A stretch of 9,263 nt of DNA from NCBI GenBank assembly GCA_017694145.1, contig JADINF010000160.1, positions 1-9,263 of the forward strand, written 5' to 3'. The DNA comes from Candidatus Stercoripulliclostridium pullicola. GTDB lineage: Bacteria; Bacillota; Clostridia; Christensenellales; DTU072. The notes under the pieces are model-generated. The model was not told the origin of the DNA. It ran no database searches and worked only from the letters and a program-made list of their open reading frames with translations. Shown here one piece after another: positions 1 to 6,354 of the stretch. How positions within the stretch are numbered: the stretch's first letter is position 1; the number at the start of each line of letters is the position of its first letter. Made by a program: the position numbers and the translations under genes.

Positions 1-225
1 ATCTTTGAGTTCGTATTCCGCAGATACCGTTCCGCGCGCGGTATCGATCGAGCCTTTTACCCGCGTTATCCTTTTATCGGGTATCGGCGCGTATATCACG
101 CGGGCGTAGCCCGGGCGCGTTCTCGTCCGGATTGATACCTACAATATTGGTAAACATCCAGCCGTACACCGCGCCGTAGGCGTAATGATTGAGGGAATTC
201 ATCCCGGCGCTAGCGAAACTTCCGA
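1..225 (-). pseudogene. C-terminal remnant of a GH78 alpha-L-rhamnosidase-like protein, frameshifted and 5'-truncated
   Basis: Read on the minus strand, codons from about 222 down to 113 encode GSFASAGMNSLNHYAYGAV followed by YGWMFTNIVGINPDENAPG. After a one-base shift at 110-115 the reading continues GYARVIYAPIPDKRITRVKG and stays open to the window edge. The NSxNHYAYGAV...W...GI.PDE.APGY...I.P.PD block is the hallmark of the end of the catalytic domain and the start of the C-terminal domain of GH78 alpha-L-rhamnosidases, which remove terminal rhamnose from glycans. Most of the catalytic domain is absent: homology begins directly after the T-tract of the MATE-gene terminator, and no Shine-Dalgarno precedes the first ATG (202-200). 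An extra G in the GGG of GCGCCCGGGCTAC breaks the frame. I read it as a non-functional fragment. The family assignment is by recognition only. The rest would lie before position 1. Confidence 0.7.
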
Positions 226-260
226 AATAAAAACGCCTCCCCGTTACGGGGTAAGGCGTT
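224..260 (-). terminator. Rho-independent terminator of the MATE gene
   Basis: On the minus strand, about 30 nt after the MATE stop codon, AACGCCT pairs with AGGCGTT (260-254 with 238-232). CCCCG then pairs with CGGGG around a TAA loop, with a two-base TA bulge between the stems. The hairpin runs directly into TTTTTATTTC. A 12-bp GC-rich stem plus a U-tract in the correct orientation is a good intrinsic terminator. Confidence 0.85.
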
Positions 261-291
261 ATCCGTCATGGCGTCCTGTTATTAAAACGCG

Positions 292-1785
292 CTATGCGTG
301 CCAAAGATTTTTGAGAGTCGCGAGTATCCTTACCGAAATATCGTGCAGCCTGACTTCGATGCTCTCGACGGTTTTTTTCGCCGTAGAGGCGGTTTCTTCC
401 GCGCCCGCGTCTTCTTTCTTTTCCGTTTCGGCGAGCGCCGCGAAAATGCGCTTCGCGCGTTCCGATTTATACCATCTTCCCGTAGAGTACAGTATCACGG
501 AGAGAGCGGTAGCCGCGCCCCAACCGATGGGCCACGACCACCAGATACCGGCGATACCGAGCAACGGATCGAGCACGTAACAAAGTATAACGCGGATAAA
601 TAGGTCCGCAAACGTCGCAACCATAAAGGAAGCCATGCTTTCCGAACCGCGCAGAACGGAGTCGAGCATAAGCTTAACGGCGATGACCGCATAGAAAGGC
701 GACACTATAGTAAGGAAACTGACGCCCGCGGATACCGCCGTCACGCTCGTTTCGTCGAGGAAAAGTCCGAGCGCAAGCTTCGGTATGACCGAATAAATTA
801 TCGAAAACGGCGCAACCATTATGAACGCCATCAGCAGAGAAACGCGGGTGCCTTGCCTCGCGCGGGAGGCTTTGCCGGCGCCGAGGTTCTGCGCGGTGAA
901 AGCGGAAAGCCCGCCCGCCACGGCGGTCAACGTGGTCAGAACGAAGGTATTGAGCTTGATAGCCGCTATATATCCCGCGAGTACCGAGGAACCGTAGCCG
1001 TTTATTATAGACTGGATTATAAGGTTACCGACGGAAACGAAACTCTGCTGAAGCACGCTCGGTATGGCGACGTAACACATCTGCCGCAAAAGCATGACGG
1101 AGAAAGTTTTGGCTTTGCCCTCCGAGCCCAGTTTACGCAGTTTGACGAACAAGGTGAGTATACAGGCGAGTCCCGCGACGCCCTGAGCGAGAAAAGTAGC
1201 CCACGCGAGACCCGAAACGCCCAAAGGGATCGCCAGCGTGAATACGAGGTCGAGCGCGACGTTCGCGACGCTCGACGCGATAAGGAAATAGAGCGGCGTG
1301 CGCGAATCGCCCAAAGCGGAGAATATGCCCGTGCAGACGTTGTACAACAGAACGAACAGAAAGCCGCCTATATAAATATAAAGGTAGAGAAGCGAATCGT
1401 TCATTATGTCGGCGGGGGTATCGAGCAGACTCATAACGGCTTTACCCGAAGCGACTCCGGCTACCGTAAGCACGACGCCTATCACGGCAACGGATATCAT
1501 TATCGTGGACACGCCCGACTTAACGTCGCGTATGCGTTTTTCGCCGAAAAGCCTGCTTATTATCACCGAGCAACCGAGGTTACAGCCCAAAGCTATCGCC
1601 GTGAATATCATCGTAATGGGATAGGAAGCGCCTACCGCGGCGAGCGCGCTTTCGCCGAGCACTCTTCCAGCTATTATACTGTCCGCCATATTGTAAAGCT
1701 GCTGGAATACCGCGCTTATGAGAAGCGGCAGGCAGAACGCCCACAACACCCCGGAAGATTTACCTACCGTCAGATCCTTTACCAT
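292..1785 (-). CDS. MATE-family multidrug/toxin efflux transporter
   Basis: A 497-residue polytopic membrane protein. The N-terminal segment LPLLISAVFQQLYNMADSII followed by AGRVLGESALAAVGASYP is typical of MATE (MatE domain) transporters of the NorM/MepA/DinF type, which export cationic drugs or metabolites using Na+ or H+ gradients. The core, about residues 1-440, contains roughly twelve hydrophobic segments arranged as two MatE repeats (about 15-175 and 235-400). The second repeat begins near YVAIPSVLQQSFVSVGNLII. The start is ATG at 1785, preceded by AGAGG five bases upstream. The last 50 or so residues (codons about 295-456) form an unusual hydrophilic, Glu/Lys/Ala-rich tail that becomes amphipathic before the stop. 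The gene is divergent from a LysR-type regulator, which suggests control by it. A terminator follows at 224-260. The substrate cannot be read from the sequence. Confidence 0.93.
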   Translation of the reverse strand: MVKDLTVGKSSGVLWAFCLPLLISAVFQQLYNMADSIIAGRVLGESALAAVGASYPITMIFTAIALGCNLGCSVIISRLFGEKRIRDVKSGVSTIMISVAVIGVVLTVAGVASGKAVMSLLDTPADIMNDSLLYLYIYIGGFLFVLLYNVCTGIFSALGDSRTPLYFLIASSVANVALDLVFTLAIPLGVSGLAWATFLAQGVAGLACILTLFVKLRKLGSEGKAKTFSVMLLRQMCYVAIPSVLQQSFVSVGNLIIQSIINGYGSSVLAGYIAAIKLNTFVLTTLTAVAGGLSAFTAQNLGAGKASRARQGTRVSLLMAFIMVAPFSIIYSVIPKLALGLFLDETSVTAVSAGVSFLTIVSPFYAVIAVKLMLDSVLRGSESMASFMVATFADLFIRVILCYVLDPLLGIAGIWWSWPIGWGAATALSVILYSTGRWYKSERAKRIFAALAETEKKEDAGAEETASTAKKTVESIEVRLHDISVRILATLKNLWHA

Positions 1786-1815
1786 AAATACCTCTTTACT
1801 TTTTATCCGTAACTT

Positions 1816-1821
1816 ATTATA
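1816..1821 (-). promoter_or_regulatory. -10 box of the MATE gene promoter
   Basis: On the minus strand TATAAT (1821-1816) lies about 30 bp before the MATE start codon. The hexamer 17 bp further upstream is TACCAT, a poor -35 element. The candidate LysR operator (1818-1846) covers the spacer and touches the -10. A strong -10 with a weak -35 fits a promoter that depends on, or is blocked by, the divergent regulator. No start site has been mapped. Confidence 0.45.
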
Positions 1822-1846
1822 CTTAATAGCGGTGCTATATGGTATA
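1818..1846. promoter_or_regulatory. Candidate LysR operator: nested palindrome between the MATE and lysR genes
   Basis: The 29-bp element has the form TATAC-N3-ATAGC-GGT-GCTAT-N3-GTATA, so both the inner pair ATAGC/GCTAT and the outer pair TATAC/GTATA are perfect inverted repeats on one centre. The inner part (1827-1839) also meets the T-N11-A rule for LysR-type binding sites. It lies in the intergenic gap of a divergent regulator/target pair, where such sites normally sit. Binding is inferred from symmetry and location. Confidence 0.6.
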
Positions 1847-1879
1847 TATCAAAAAAATGTTTTTGCTATCTCATATCAA

Positions 1880-1885
1880 TATAAT
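1880..1885 (+). promoter_or_regulatory. -10 box of the lysR promoter
   Basis: TATAAT at 1880-1885 is followed 21 bp later by the LysR start codon, giving a leader of about 15 nt that consists mostly of the GGAGG ribosome binding site. There is no convincing -35 hexamer at 16-18 bp spacing; the sequence there is TGTTTT or ATGTTT. The call is tentative. Confidence 0.4.
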
Positions 1886-1906
1886 AAAAGCAAACTGCGG
1901 AGGCGT

Positions 1907-2773
1907 ATGGATACCGAATTGTTGAAAAATTTTGTAGTACTTGCCGAATCCGGCAGCATATCGGAAGCGGCGCGCAAACTTTATATAGCGCAATCGGCAT
2001 TGAGCAACCGTTTGAAAGCGCTCGAAAAGGAATGCGGCGCCACTCTCATCGAACGCGACTATCACAATTATAAACTGACCGCAAGCGGGCGGGAGCTGTA
2101 CGAACGGGCGATGAAAATAATCGAACTTACCGACGGCGCGATAGAGGAGATAAAATCCGCCGAGCTCGGTCTGAGCGGCACGCTGAACCTTGCGGTAACG
2201 CCTTCTCTCGCTACGGGGATACTCAGGAATTTTCTCAAGAAATACCGCGAAGCCTACCCAGGCGTCACCGTCAAACTCTACGAAGGGACCACTCCCGCTT
2301 TACTCACCCGCCTCGACGAAGGTATATGCGACGCAGCCCTCGTACGGACTCCGTATACGGGAAGCGCCTCCTATCATTCGCAAACGGTTTGCCGCGACAA
2401 AATGGCTGTTCTGGCTTCCGAAAAACTGCCTTCGGAACTCGATTTCGGAGATATTCTGAAATACCCTCTGATACTCACCCACCGTTACGCCTCTATGCTC
2501 GAGCGTATCGCCAAGCGTGCGGGGCTCACTCTCTCGGCGCCGGTGAGGTGCGAGGAGATCGCCACCTGCGTGGCTCTTGCCGAAGTCGGCATAGGGGTAA
2601 CGATGGTGCCTGAGTCCACCGTCGACAACTATCTCGCGCACGGAGGCAAGCTGTATTCGGCGATGCTTACAAGCGACGAATGCGACACCTCGTGCGAGCT
2701 CGTATTCCTCAAGAACCGTCGGCTCTCCGCCGCCACCCAGAACTTCGCCCGTATAGTGAGCGAGAGCGTATAA
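1907..2773 (+). CDS. LysR-type transcriptional regulator
   Basis: A 288-residue protein of normal LysR-family length. Residues 1-60 form the winged helix-turn-helix: LLKNFVVLAESGSISEAARK leads into LYIAQSALSNRLKALE, with the recognition helix around residues 28-41, then TLIER and LTASGRELY. Residues about 91-288 form the two-lobed effector-binding domain, with GTLNLAVTPSLATGILRNFL at its start and VALAEVGIGVTMVPES in the second lobe. The start is ATG at 1907, with GGAGG three bases before it; longer in-frame starts upstream would run through the promoter region and the MATE gene. It is divergent from the MATE transporter, and a palindromic site lies between the two. By analogy with other LysR/efflux pairs it probably controls that transporter and itself. 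The effector is unknown. Confidence 0.95.
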   Translation: MDTELLKNFVVLAESGSISEAARKLYIAQSALSNRLKALEKECGATLIERDYHNYKLTASGRELYERAMKIIELTDGAIEEIKSAELGLSGTLNLAVTPSLATGILRNFLKKYREAYPGVTVKLYEGTTPALLTRLDEGICDAALVRTPYTGSASYHSQTVCRDKMAVLASEKLPSELDFGDILKYPLILTHRYASMLERIAKRAGLTLSAPVRCEEIATCVALAEVGIGVTMVPESTVDNYLAHGGKLYSAMLTSDECDTSCELVFLKNRRLSAATQNFARIVSESV

Positions 2774-2781
2774 CAATACTC

Positions 2782-3189
2782 TTACGGCTTCGCGCGCGGT
2801 CTGCCCACCACGCTTTTAGATATTTTTCCGCATATCTCCTTGTCCGCGGGGCAGAAGGGATACTCGGTTATCTCCTCCGGCTTTATCCACTTAACGTCCG
2901 CGTGTTCTATCCTGCGCGGAACGCCCTCCGCGATACGCGCTTCGAACAGCGTGAGCCTTACGGTCATATCGGGATATTCGTATGTAAGTTCGGCATATAC
3001 CTTACCTACCTTCAACGTGACGCCGAGCTCCTCGCGACATTCCCTTATAAGCGCCGCTTCCTTGCTCTCCCCCGCTTCCACCTTACCGCCCGGAAATTCC
3101 CATAAAAGTCCGCGCGCCTTTTCTGGCGGTCTTAACGCGATCAATATCTTTCCGTTCTCTCTGATGAGTCCCGCTACCACTTCCGTCAT
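2782..3189 (-). CDS. MutT-like Nudix hydrolase
   Basis: A 135-residue protein, the size of MutT-type (deoxy)nucleoside triphosphate pyrophosphohydrolases, which clean oxidised nucleotides such as 8-oxo-dGTP from the pool. The Nudix box GX5EX7REUXEEXGU is intact at residues 35-57 (G35, E41, R49, E50, E53, E54, G56), with Cys51 at the usual hydrophobic position. It is preceded by LLWEFPGGK, which is characteristic of the MutT branch. I chose ATG at 3189; a longer TTG-initiated reading to 3243 would overlap the upstream palindrome and the terminator hairpin. No good Shine-Dalgarno sits at normal distance from this ATG; the AAGGA present is about 14 bases away, so translation may be weak. It is convergent with the LysR gene, with 8 bp between stop codons and no terminator visible there. 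The exact substrate is not determined. Confidence 0.88.
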   Translation of the reverse strand: MTEVVAGLIRENGKILIALRPPEKARGLLWEFPGGKVEAGESKEAALIRECREELGVTLKVGKVYAELTYEYPDMTVRLTLFEARIAEGVPRRIEHADVKWIKPEEITEYPFCPADKEICGKISKSVVGRPRAKP

Positions 3190-3227
3190 ATCTCGGTCCG
3201 TTATCCTTATCTTTAACTTTACAATGC

Positions 3228-3239
3228 GTGTCCGGACAC
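3228..3239. promoter_or_regulatory. Perfect 12-bp palindrome upstream of the Nudix gene
   Basis: GTGTCCGGACAC is its own reverse complement and lies about 40 bp before the Nudix start codon. On the minus strand TTGTGT, then 16 bp, then TAAAGT could form a weak promoter, which would place the palindrome in the spacer. That is the position of a repressor site, but no binding protein can be named. Confidence 0.3.
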
Positions 3240-3241
3240 AC

Positions 3242-3272
3242 AAGAAACGCCCTTCGACGCCGGGCGTTTCTT
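3242..3272 (-). terminator. Hairpin terminator after the CDF/phosphoesterase operon
   Basis: AAGAAACGCCC (3242-3252) pairs perfectly with GGGCGTTTCTT (3262-3272) around a 9-base loop, an 11-bp stem located 45 bp beyond the phosphoesterase stop codon. On the minus strand the 3' side reads TTTCTTGTGTGT, so the U-tract is partial and overlaps the stem. It is likely a terminator that separates this operon from the Nudix gene. Confidence 0.65.
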
Positions 3273-3317
3273 CCGATCGTTTCGCGCATTACCGCATTAA
3301 GGGCAACCTTTTGAGCA

Positions 3318-4529
3318 TTAAAAGTCGCCTATTTTACGTATTTCCTTTTTGTCTATCATTCTCAGCCCGTAGCAATCGAAAGAGCCGTCTGGGCTTATTT
3401 CTATCACCGTTCCGCCGCGTTGCGCGGTTTCTTTCGCGATTCCGAAGTACGCAAGATAGTCGATACTCATTCCGTATGTGAGCCTTATATAATAGTCGCC
3501 CGAACCGCCGTTATACCACAGCGAAAAGTTATTGTAGTGGTCGTGCCCCACGAATACGCCCTGCGTGCTGCCTACGCGCACCATCGTTTCGAAAAGGTCG
3601 TCCTCGCCTATGCCGCTACAGACTACCTTGCCGCCTTCGCCGGCGTTGCCGTAAACGTACTTGACGTTCTCGGTATCGCTGCTGCCGTTATCGAGCCATT
3701 CGAAATACGCGTCTTTCTGCTCTACAAGCGGTATATGGAAAAACGCAAGACTCTTAAAGAGCTCCGTCGCGCCGTTTAAGCGGTTTATCTCGTCCATACG
3801 GTTTATTTCGTTCTCGTACCACGTGACCTGATTGGCGTGGATGTTGTCGTAGTCCTGATAGAAGCCTCTCGCATAGGAATGGGAATCGAATAACGCAAGC
3901 GACTGCGTGATGACGCCTTCGCTGTTTTCGATATTTATGAAATAGTTTCCGTATCCGTCCACGTCGTCGGGTCCCGCCTGATAGAGGCAGTATTCGAGAT
4001 CGTCGCTCGAGTAATAATCGGAAATTTCCTCGCGTGTGTAATAGCTGTAGACTTCGGAATCGTGGTTTCCGAATACCACCGCCCAGTAAATACCTATCGA
4101 CTCCATCATTTCCGCGAAGATCTTGGTGGGCGCGAGATTATTGAAGCTTCCGCTCGAGAAAGGCACCGGGTACGCCATATCGCCCGTTACTATGATAAGG
4201 TCGGGCTTCGTGTACGACACGAGGTCGTATACCGCGTTCATAGCCATCATATCCTTCCTTAAAGAGAACGCTCCGCCGCCGATATGCACGTCGGTAAGTT
4301 GCAGGACTATGAAATCCCTGTCCGCCGTAAATGTGTAATATCCCGTTTCCTCGTCGATGAACGGGGCGGGTAGCGGATCGTCAACGACAACTTTCTCGAG
4401 TTCCGCGGCATATTTCATATTGGCTTCGTTACCGACGCGGGAGGTAATACCCACCGCAAGCACGAAACAAGCTATAACTCCGAACACGATACCCGTAATA
4501 ACGAGCCCTTTTTTAACTCCGCGTCTCAT
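3318..4529 (-). CDS. Membrane-anchored extracytoplasmic calcineurin-like metallophosphoesterase
   Basis: A 403-residue protein. Residues 1-7 are basic (MRRGVKK) and are followed by one hydrophobic segment (about 9-30), an uncleaved anchor or signal peptide that places the catalytic domain outside the cytoplasm. The metallophosphoesterase motifs occur in order: D80-V-H82 (in LQLTDVH), G116-D117, G154-N155-H156-D157, H265 (in FFHIP) and G328-H329-D330-H331. These residues bind a two-metal centre, commonly Mn, Fe or Zn, that hydrolyses phosphate esters. The overall pattern resembles the bacterial and fungal Ser/Thr-phosphatase-like group related to yeast Dcr2/Siz1. The substrate is unknown. The start is ATG at 4529 with GGAAGGAG five bases before it. 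It overlaps the end of the upstream CDF gene by 17 bp, so the two are probably translationally coupled. A hairpin terminator follows at 3242-3272. Confidence 0.92.
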   Translation of the reverse strand: MRRGVKKGLVITGIVFGVIACFVLAVGITSRVGNEANMKYAAELEKVVVDDPLPAPFIDEETGYYTFTADRDFIVLQLTDVHIGGGAFSLRKDMMAMNAVYDLVSYTKPDLIIVTGDMAYPVPFSSGSFNNLAPTKIFAEMMESIGIYWAVVFGNHDSEVYSYYTREEISDYYSSDDLEYCLYQAGPDDVDGYGNYFINIENSEGVITQSLALFDSHSYARGFYQDYDNIHANQVTWYENEINRMDEINRLNGATELFKSLAFFHIPLVEQKDAYFEWLDNGSSDTENVKYVYGNAGEGGKVVCSGIGEDDLFETMVRVGSTQGVFVGHDHYNNFSLWYNGGSGDYYIRLTYGMSIDYLAYFGIAKETAQRGGTVIEISPDGSFDCYGLRMIDKKEIRKIGDF

Positions 4530-5427
4530 CCTCGCTCCTTCCCACGCATACTTTCGTATCGTAGCCGTATTTTTCTTTCACTTTTCGCGAAATTTCCTCT
4601 GTAATATTTATTATTTTATCAAAATCTTTTTCGTTTGTAAATACCGCGTCTATAACGAGTTGTTTATTTTCGGCGCCGTAATCGTGGAGGGCTACCGAAC
4701 GCACGCCGATCGAATCTCCGCAAGAAGCGCATATATCCGCGATATCCTTCTCCGTTTCACGCGAAAGTTTCGTGCCGAGCAGTTTTTTTGCTGCGGAAAA
4801 GAGCAATTTCAAGCCGTTTACTATCATAATAACGCCTATGACGAGTCCGAATAAGGCGTCCAGGCGCAATTTGGAATAGCGGTTGAGCGCAAACCCTATC
4901 AAAGTCATCGCGGTGATGCCGGCGTCCAGGAAGCTGTCGAGCGATGCCCCTTTCAGCGTTCCCGAATTTATTCTTGAATCTGCTTTGCGGAAATAAACGC
5001 CGAGCAACAGTTTGACCGCGACGGTGGCTGCTATGACTGCGAAATATCCCCATGTAAAAGTCATCAGATAAGGGAGCACGAATCTTTCGACGGCTTTATA
5101 TAAAAAACTCGCCCCCACGACGCATACGATAGCGGCGACGAGGAAATCCGCAAGGTATTCCGCTCTGCCGTAACCGTAGGAGAAAACGCCGTCGGCACGC
5201 CTACTCACCGCGGAAAATCCGAGCGCGGCTATGGCAAAACCTAAAGCGTCGCTTAAATTGTTCACTGCGTCCGTGAGGATCGCAAGACTGTTGGAAGCGA
5301 GTCCGATATAAAGTTTGACGAAAAACAGGATAAGGTTGACCGCGCCTCCCGCAAGCACGGTGAGCACTGCCCTGCGAGTACGCTCGCGTCCCGTAAGCGG
5401 CGCGTAGATCTTAGACTTTTTCTCCAT
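4513..5427 (-). CDS. Cation diffusion facilitator, probably a Mn(II) exporter
   Basis: A 304-residue protein with about six membrane segments (residues roughly 20-210) and a C-terminal cytoplasmic dimerisation domain (about 213-300), the standard architecture of CDF exporters that swap a divalent metal for protons. TM2 reads SLAILTDAVNNLSDALG and TM5 reads GASLDSFLDAG, so the transport site is N56-x3-D60 with D164-x3-D168. Zn/Co-type CDFs usually have H-x3-D pairs. From memory, an N-D/D-D site matches the Mn exporter MntE of Streptococcus pneumoniae, hence the Mn suggestion, which is an inference. I chose ATG at 5427 because GGAGGAG lies just before it; an in-frame extension to 5505 would overlap the promoter -35. 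The gene is first in an operon with the overlapping phosphoesterase. Confidence 0.9.
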   Translation of the reverse strand: MEKKSKIYAPLTGRERTRRAVLTVLAGGAVNLILFFVKLYIGLASNSLAILTDAVNNLSDALGFAIAALGFSAVSRRADGVFSYGYGRAEYLADFLVAAIVCVVGASFLYKAVERFVLPYLMTFTWGYFAVIAATVAVKLLLGVYFRKADSRINSGTLKGASLDSFLDAGITAMTLIGFALNRYSKLRLDALFGLVIGVIMIVNGLKLLFSAAKKLLGTKLSRETEKDIADICASCGDSIGVRSVALHDYGAENKQLVIDAVFTNEKDFDKIINITEEISRKVKEKYGYDTKVCVGRSEDETRS

Positions 5428-5439
5428 TTCTCCTCCGTC

Positions 5440-5451
5440 GCGCCGCGGCGC
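5440..5451. repeat. Perfect 12-bp GC palindrome in the CDF leader
   Basis: GCGCCGCGGCGC is self-complementary and lies in the short untranslated leader between the promoter (5471-5499) and the GGAGGAG ribosome binding site of the CDF gene. In RNA it could form a small stem or an intermolecular kissing contact. Its role is unknown. Confidence 0.35.
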
Positions 5452-5470
5452 CGCATAGACATATATCAAC

Positions 5471-5499
5471 ATTATCCATGAAAAAACGGCTTTTGTCAA
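5471..5499 (-). promoter_or_regulatory. Sigma-A promoter of the CDF/phosphoesterase operon
   Basis: On the minus strand TTGACA (5499-5494) is separated by exactly 17 bp from GATAAT (5476-5471). This is a consensus -35 and a 5/6 -10 at ideal spacing, about 44 bp before the chosen start codon. The expected transcript start is near 5464. No recognisable MntR-type operator was found around it. Confidence 0.8.
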
Positions 5500-5537
5500 C
5501 AACATATTGGCGGCGCGGGTAAGCCGCTAAGTAAGTA

Positions 5538-5561
5538 AGACCCGACGGGTACGTCGGGTCT
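5538..5561 (-). terminator. Terminator hairpin ending the thiamine operon
   Basis: AGACCCGAC (5538-5546) pairs perfectly with GTCGGGTCT (5553-5561) around a six-base loop, a 9-bp GC-rich stem about 40 bp after the thiZ stop codon. The minus-strand sequence that follows is TACTTACTTAG, U-rich but interrupted, so termination may be imperfect. It separates the thiamine operon from the CDF promoter. Confidence 0.7.
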
Positions 5562-5600
5562 CAATTCCTTTTACGGTAGTTTTTTTCCGACTCGTTTAGG

Positions 5601-6350
5601 CTAATCTTCCGCGCTTCGCTTCAACAGCTCTTTGAGAGTTTTCTTATATTCGGCGAAGCGTTGCGAAGTGAAGAAATCTTCTCCGGTACCGTCGCGTTCA
5701 ACTTTAAGCTCATGCGCTATTCTGCCCGGTCTTCCGGTCATGACGAGTATCCTGTCGGACAGCGTTAACGCTTCTTCCAGGTTGTGAGAAATGAACAACG
5801 TTGATAAATCGAGCTCCGCGGCTATCTTCATATACCAGGCGTACATGTCCTCGCGTGTCATCTCGTCCAGCGCCGAGAACGGCTCGTCGAGCAACATAAG
5901 CTCGTGTCCGAAGAAATAGGTGCGCATGAAAGCCGCACGTTGTCGCATACCGCCGGATAGCTGTCCGGGATACTTTTTTTCCGTTCCCTGTAACCCGAAC
6001 TGCGTAAAATAAGGCGCTACCTTTTCGCGAGCTTTCTTCTTCGGCATACCGCTCACTCGGTATGGAAGCGACACGTTGTCGATTATCGTTTTGAACGGGA
6101 GAAGTAGATCCTTCTGAAGCATATAGCTCGCTTTACCCGCCTTACCGACGACGTTTTCGCCGTTCAGGAGAACCACGCCGCTCGCGGGCGCGATAAGCCC
6201 CGACAGCACTTGGAAAAGCGTAGTCTTACCCACGCCGCTCGCGCCGATAAGGCATACCGTCTCACCCCTTTCGACCGAGAAGTTCACGTCCTCTATTATC
6301 GTCACGCCGTCGTATGCCTGCGTGACGCCTTTCACCTCGAGAAGCGACAT
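5601..6350 (-). CDS. thiZ: ThiZ-like ATPase of the pyrimidine/thiamine-precursor ABC importer
   Basis: A 249-residue ABC ATPase with all catalytic motifs: Walker A GASGVGKT (36-43), Q-loop Gln79, signature LSGGM (131-135), Walker B LMLLDEP (151-157) and switch His189. The pattern and length match the ATPases of the nitrate/sulfonate/taurine/thiamine-precursor importer group. It is the last gene of the TPP-riboswitch operon and follows ThiX and ThiY homologues, which supports the ThiZ assignment: it powers uptake of pyrimidine breakdown products of thiamine (FAMP/HMP type) at the inner face of the membrane. The start ATG at 6350 lies four bases after the thiY stop codon. No clear Shine-Dalgarno is present, so translation probably depends on ribosomes coming off thiY. 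That matters because thiY is frameshifted, although the ribosome would still need to read the thiY end for coupling. Confidence 0.9.
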   Translation of the reverse strand: MSLLEVKGVTQAYDGVTIIEDVNFSVERGETVCLIGASGVGKTTLFQVLSGLIAPASGVVLLNGENVVGKAGKASYMLQKDLLLPFKTIIDNVSLPYRVSGMPKKKAREKVAPYFTQFGLQGTEKKYPGQLSGGMRQRAAFMRTYFFGHELMLLDEPFSALDEMTREDMYAWYMKIAAELDLSTLFISHNLEEALTLSDRILVMTGRPGRIAHELKVERDGTGEDFFTSQRFAEYKKTLKELLKRSAED

Positions 6351-6354
6351 CGAT

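Noticed and set aside
853..1812. Long plus-strand open frame of 319 codons opposite the MATE gene
   Set aside because: It is an antisense shadow: the composition is rich in Arg, His and Tyr, it has no recognisable domain, and the minus-strand frame is a clear membrane transporter with a ribosome site.
3190..3243. Longer TTG-initiated form of the Nudix protein
   Set aside because: It would begin at the edge of the terminator hairpin and add 18 residues before the conserved MutT N-terminus. The shorter ATG form has the normal family length.
5428..5505. N-terminal extension of the CDF protein to 5505
   Set aside because: It would overlap the consensus -35 at 5494-5499 and start upstream of the predicted transcript start. 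GGAGGAG sits correctly before ATG 5427.
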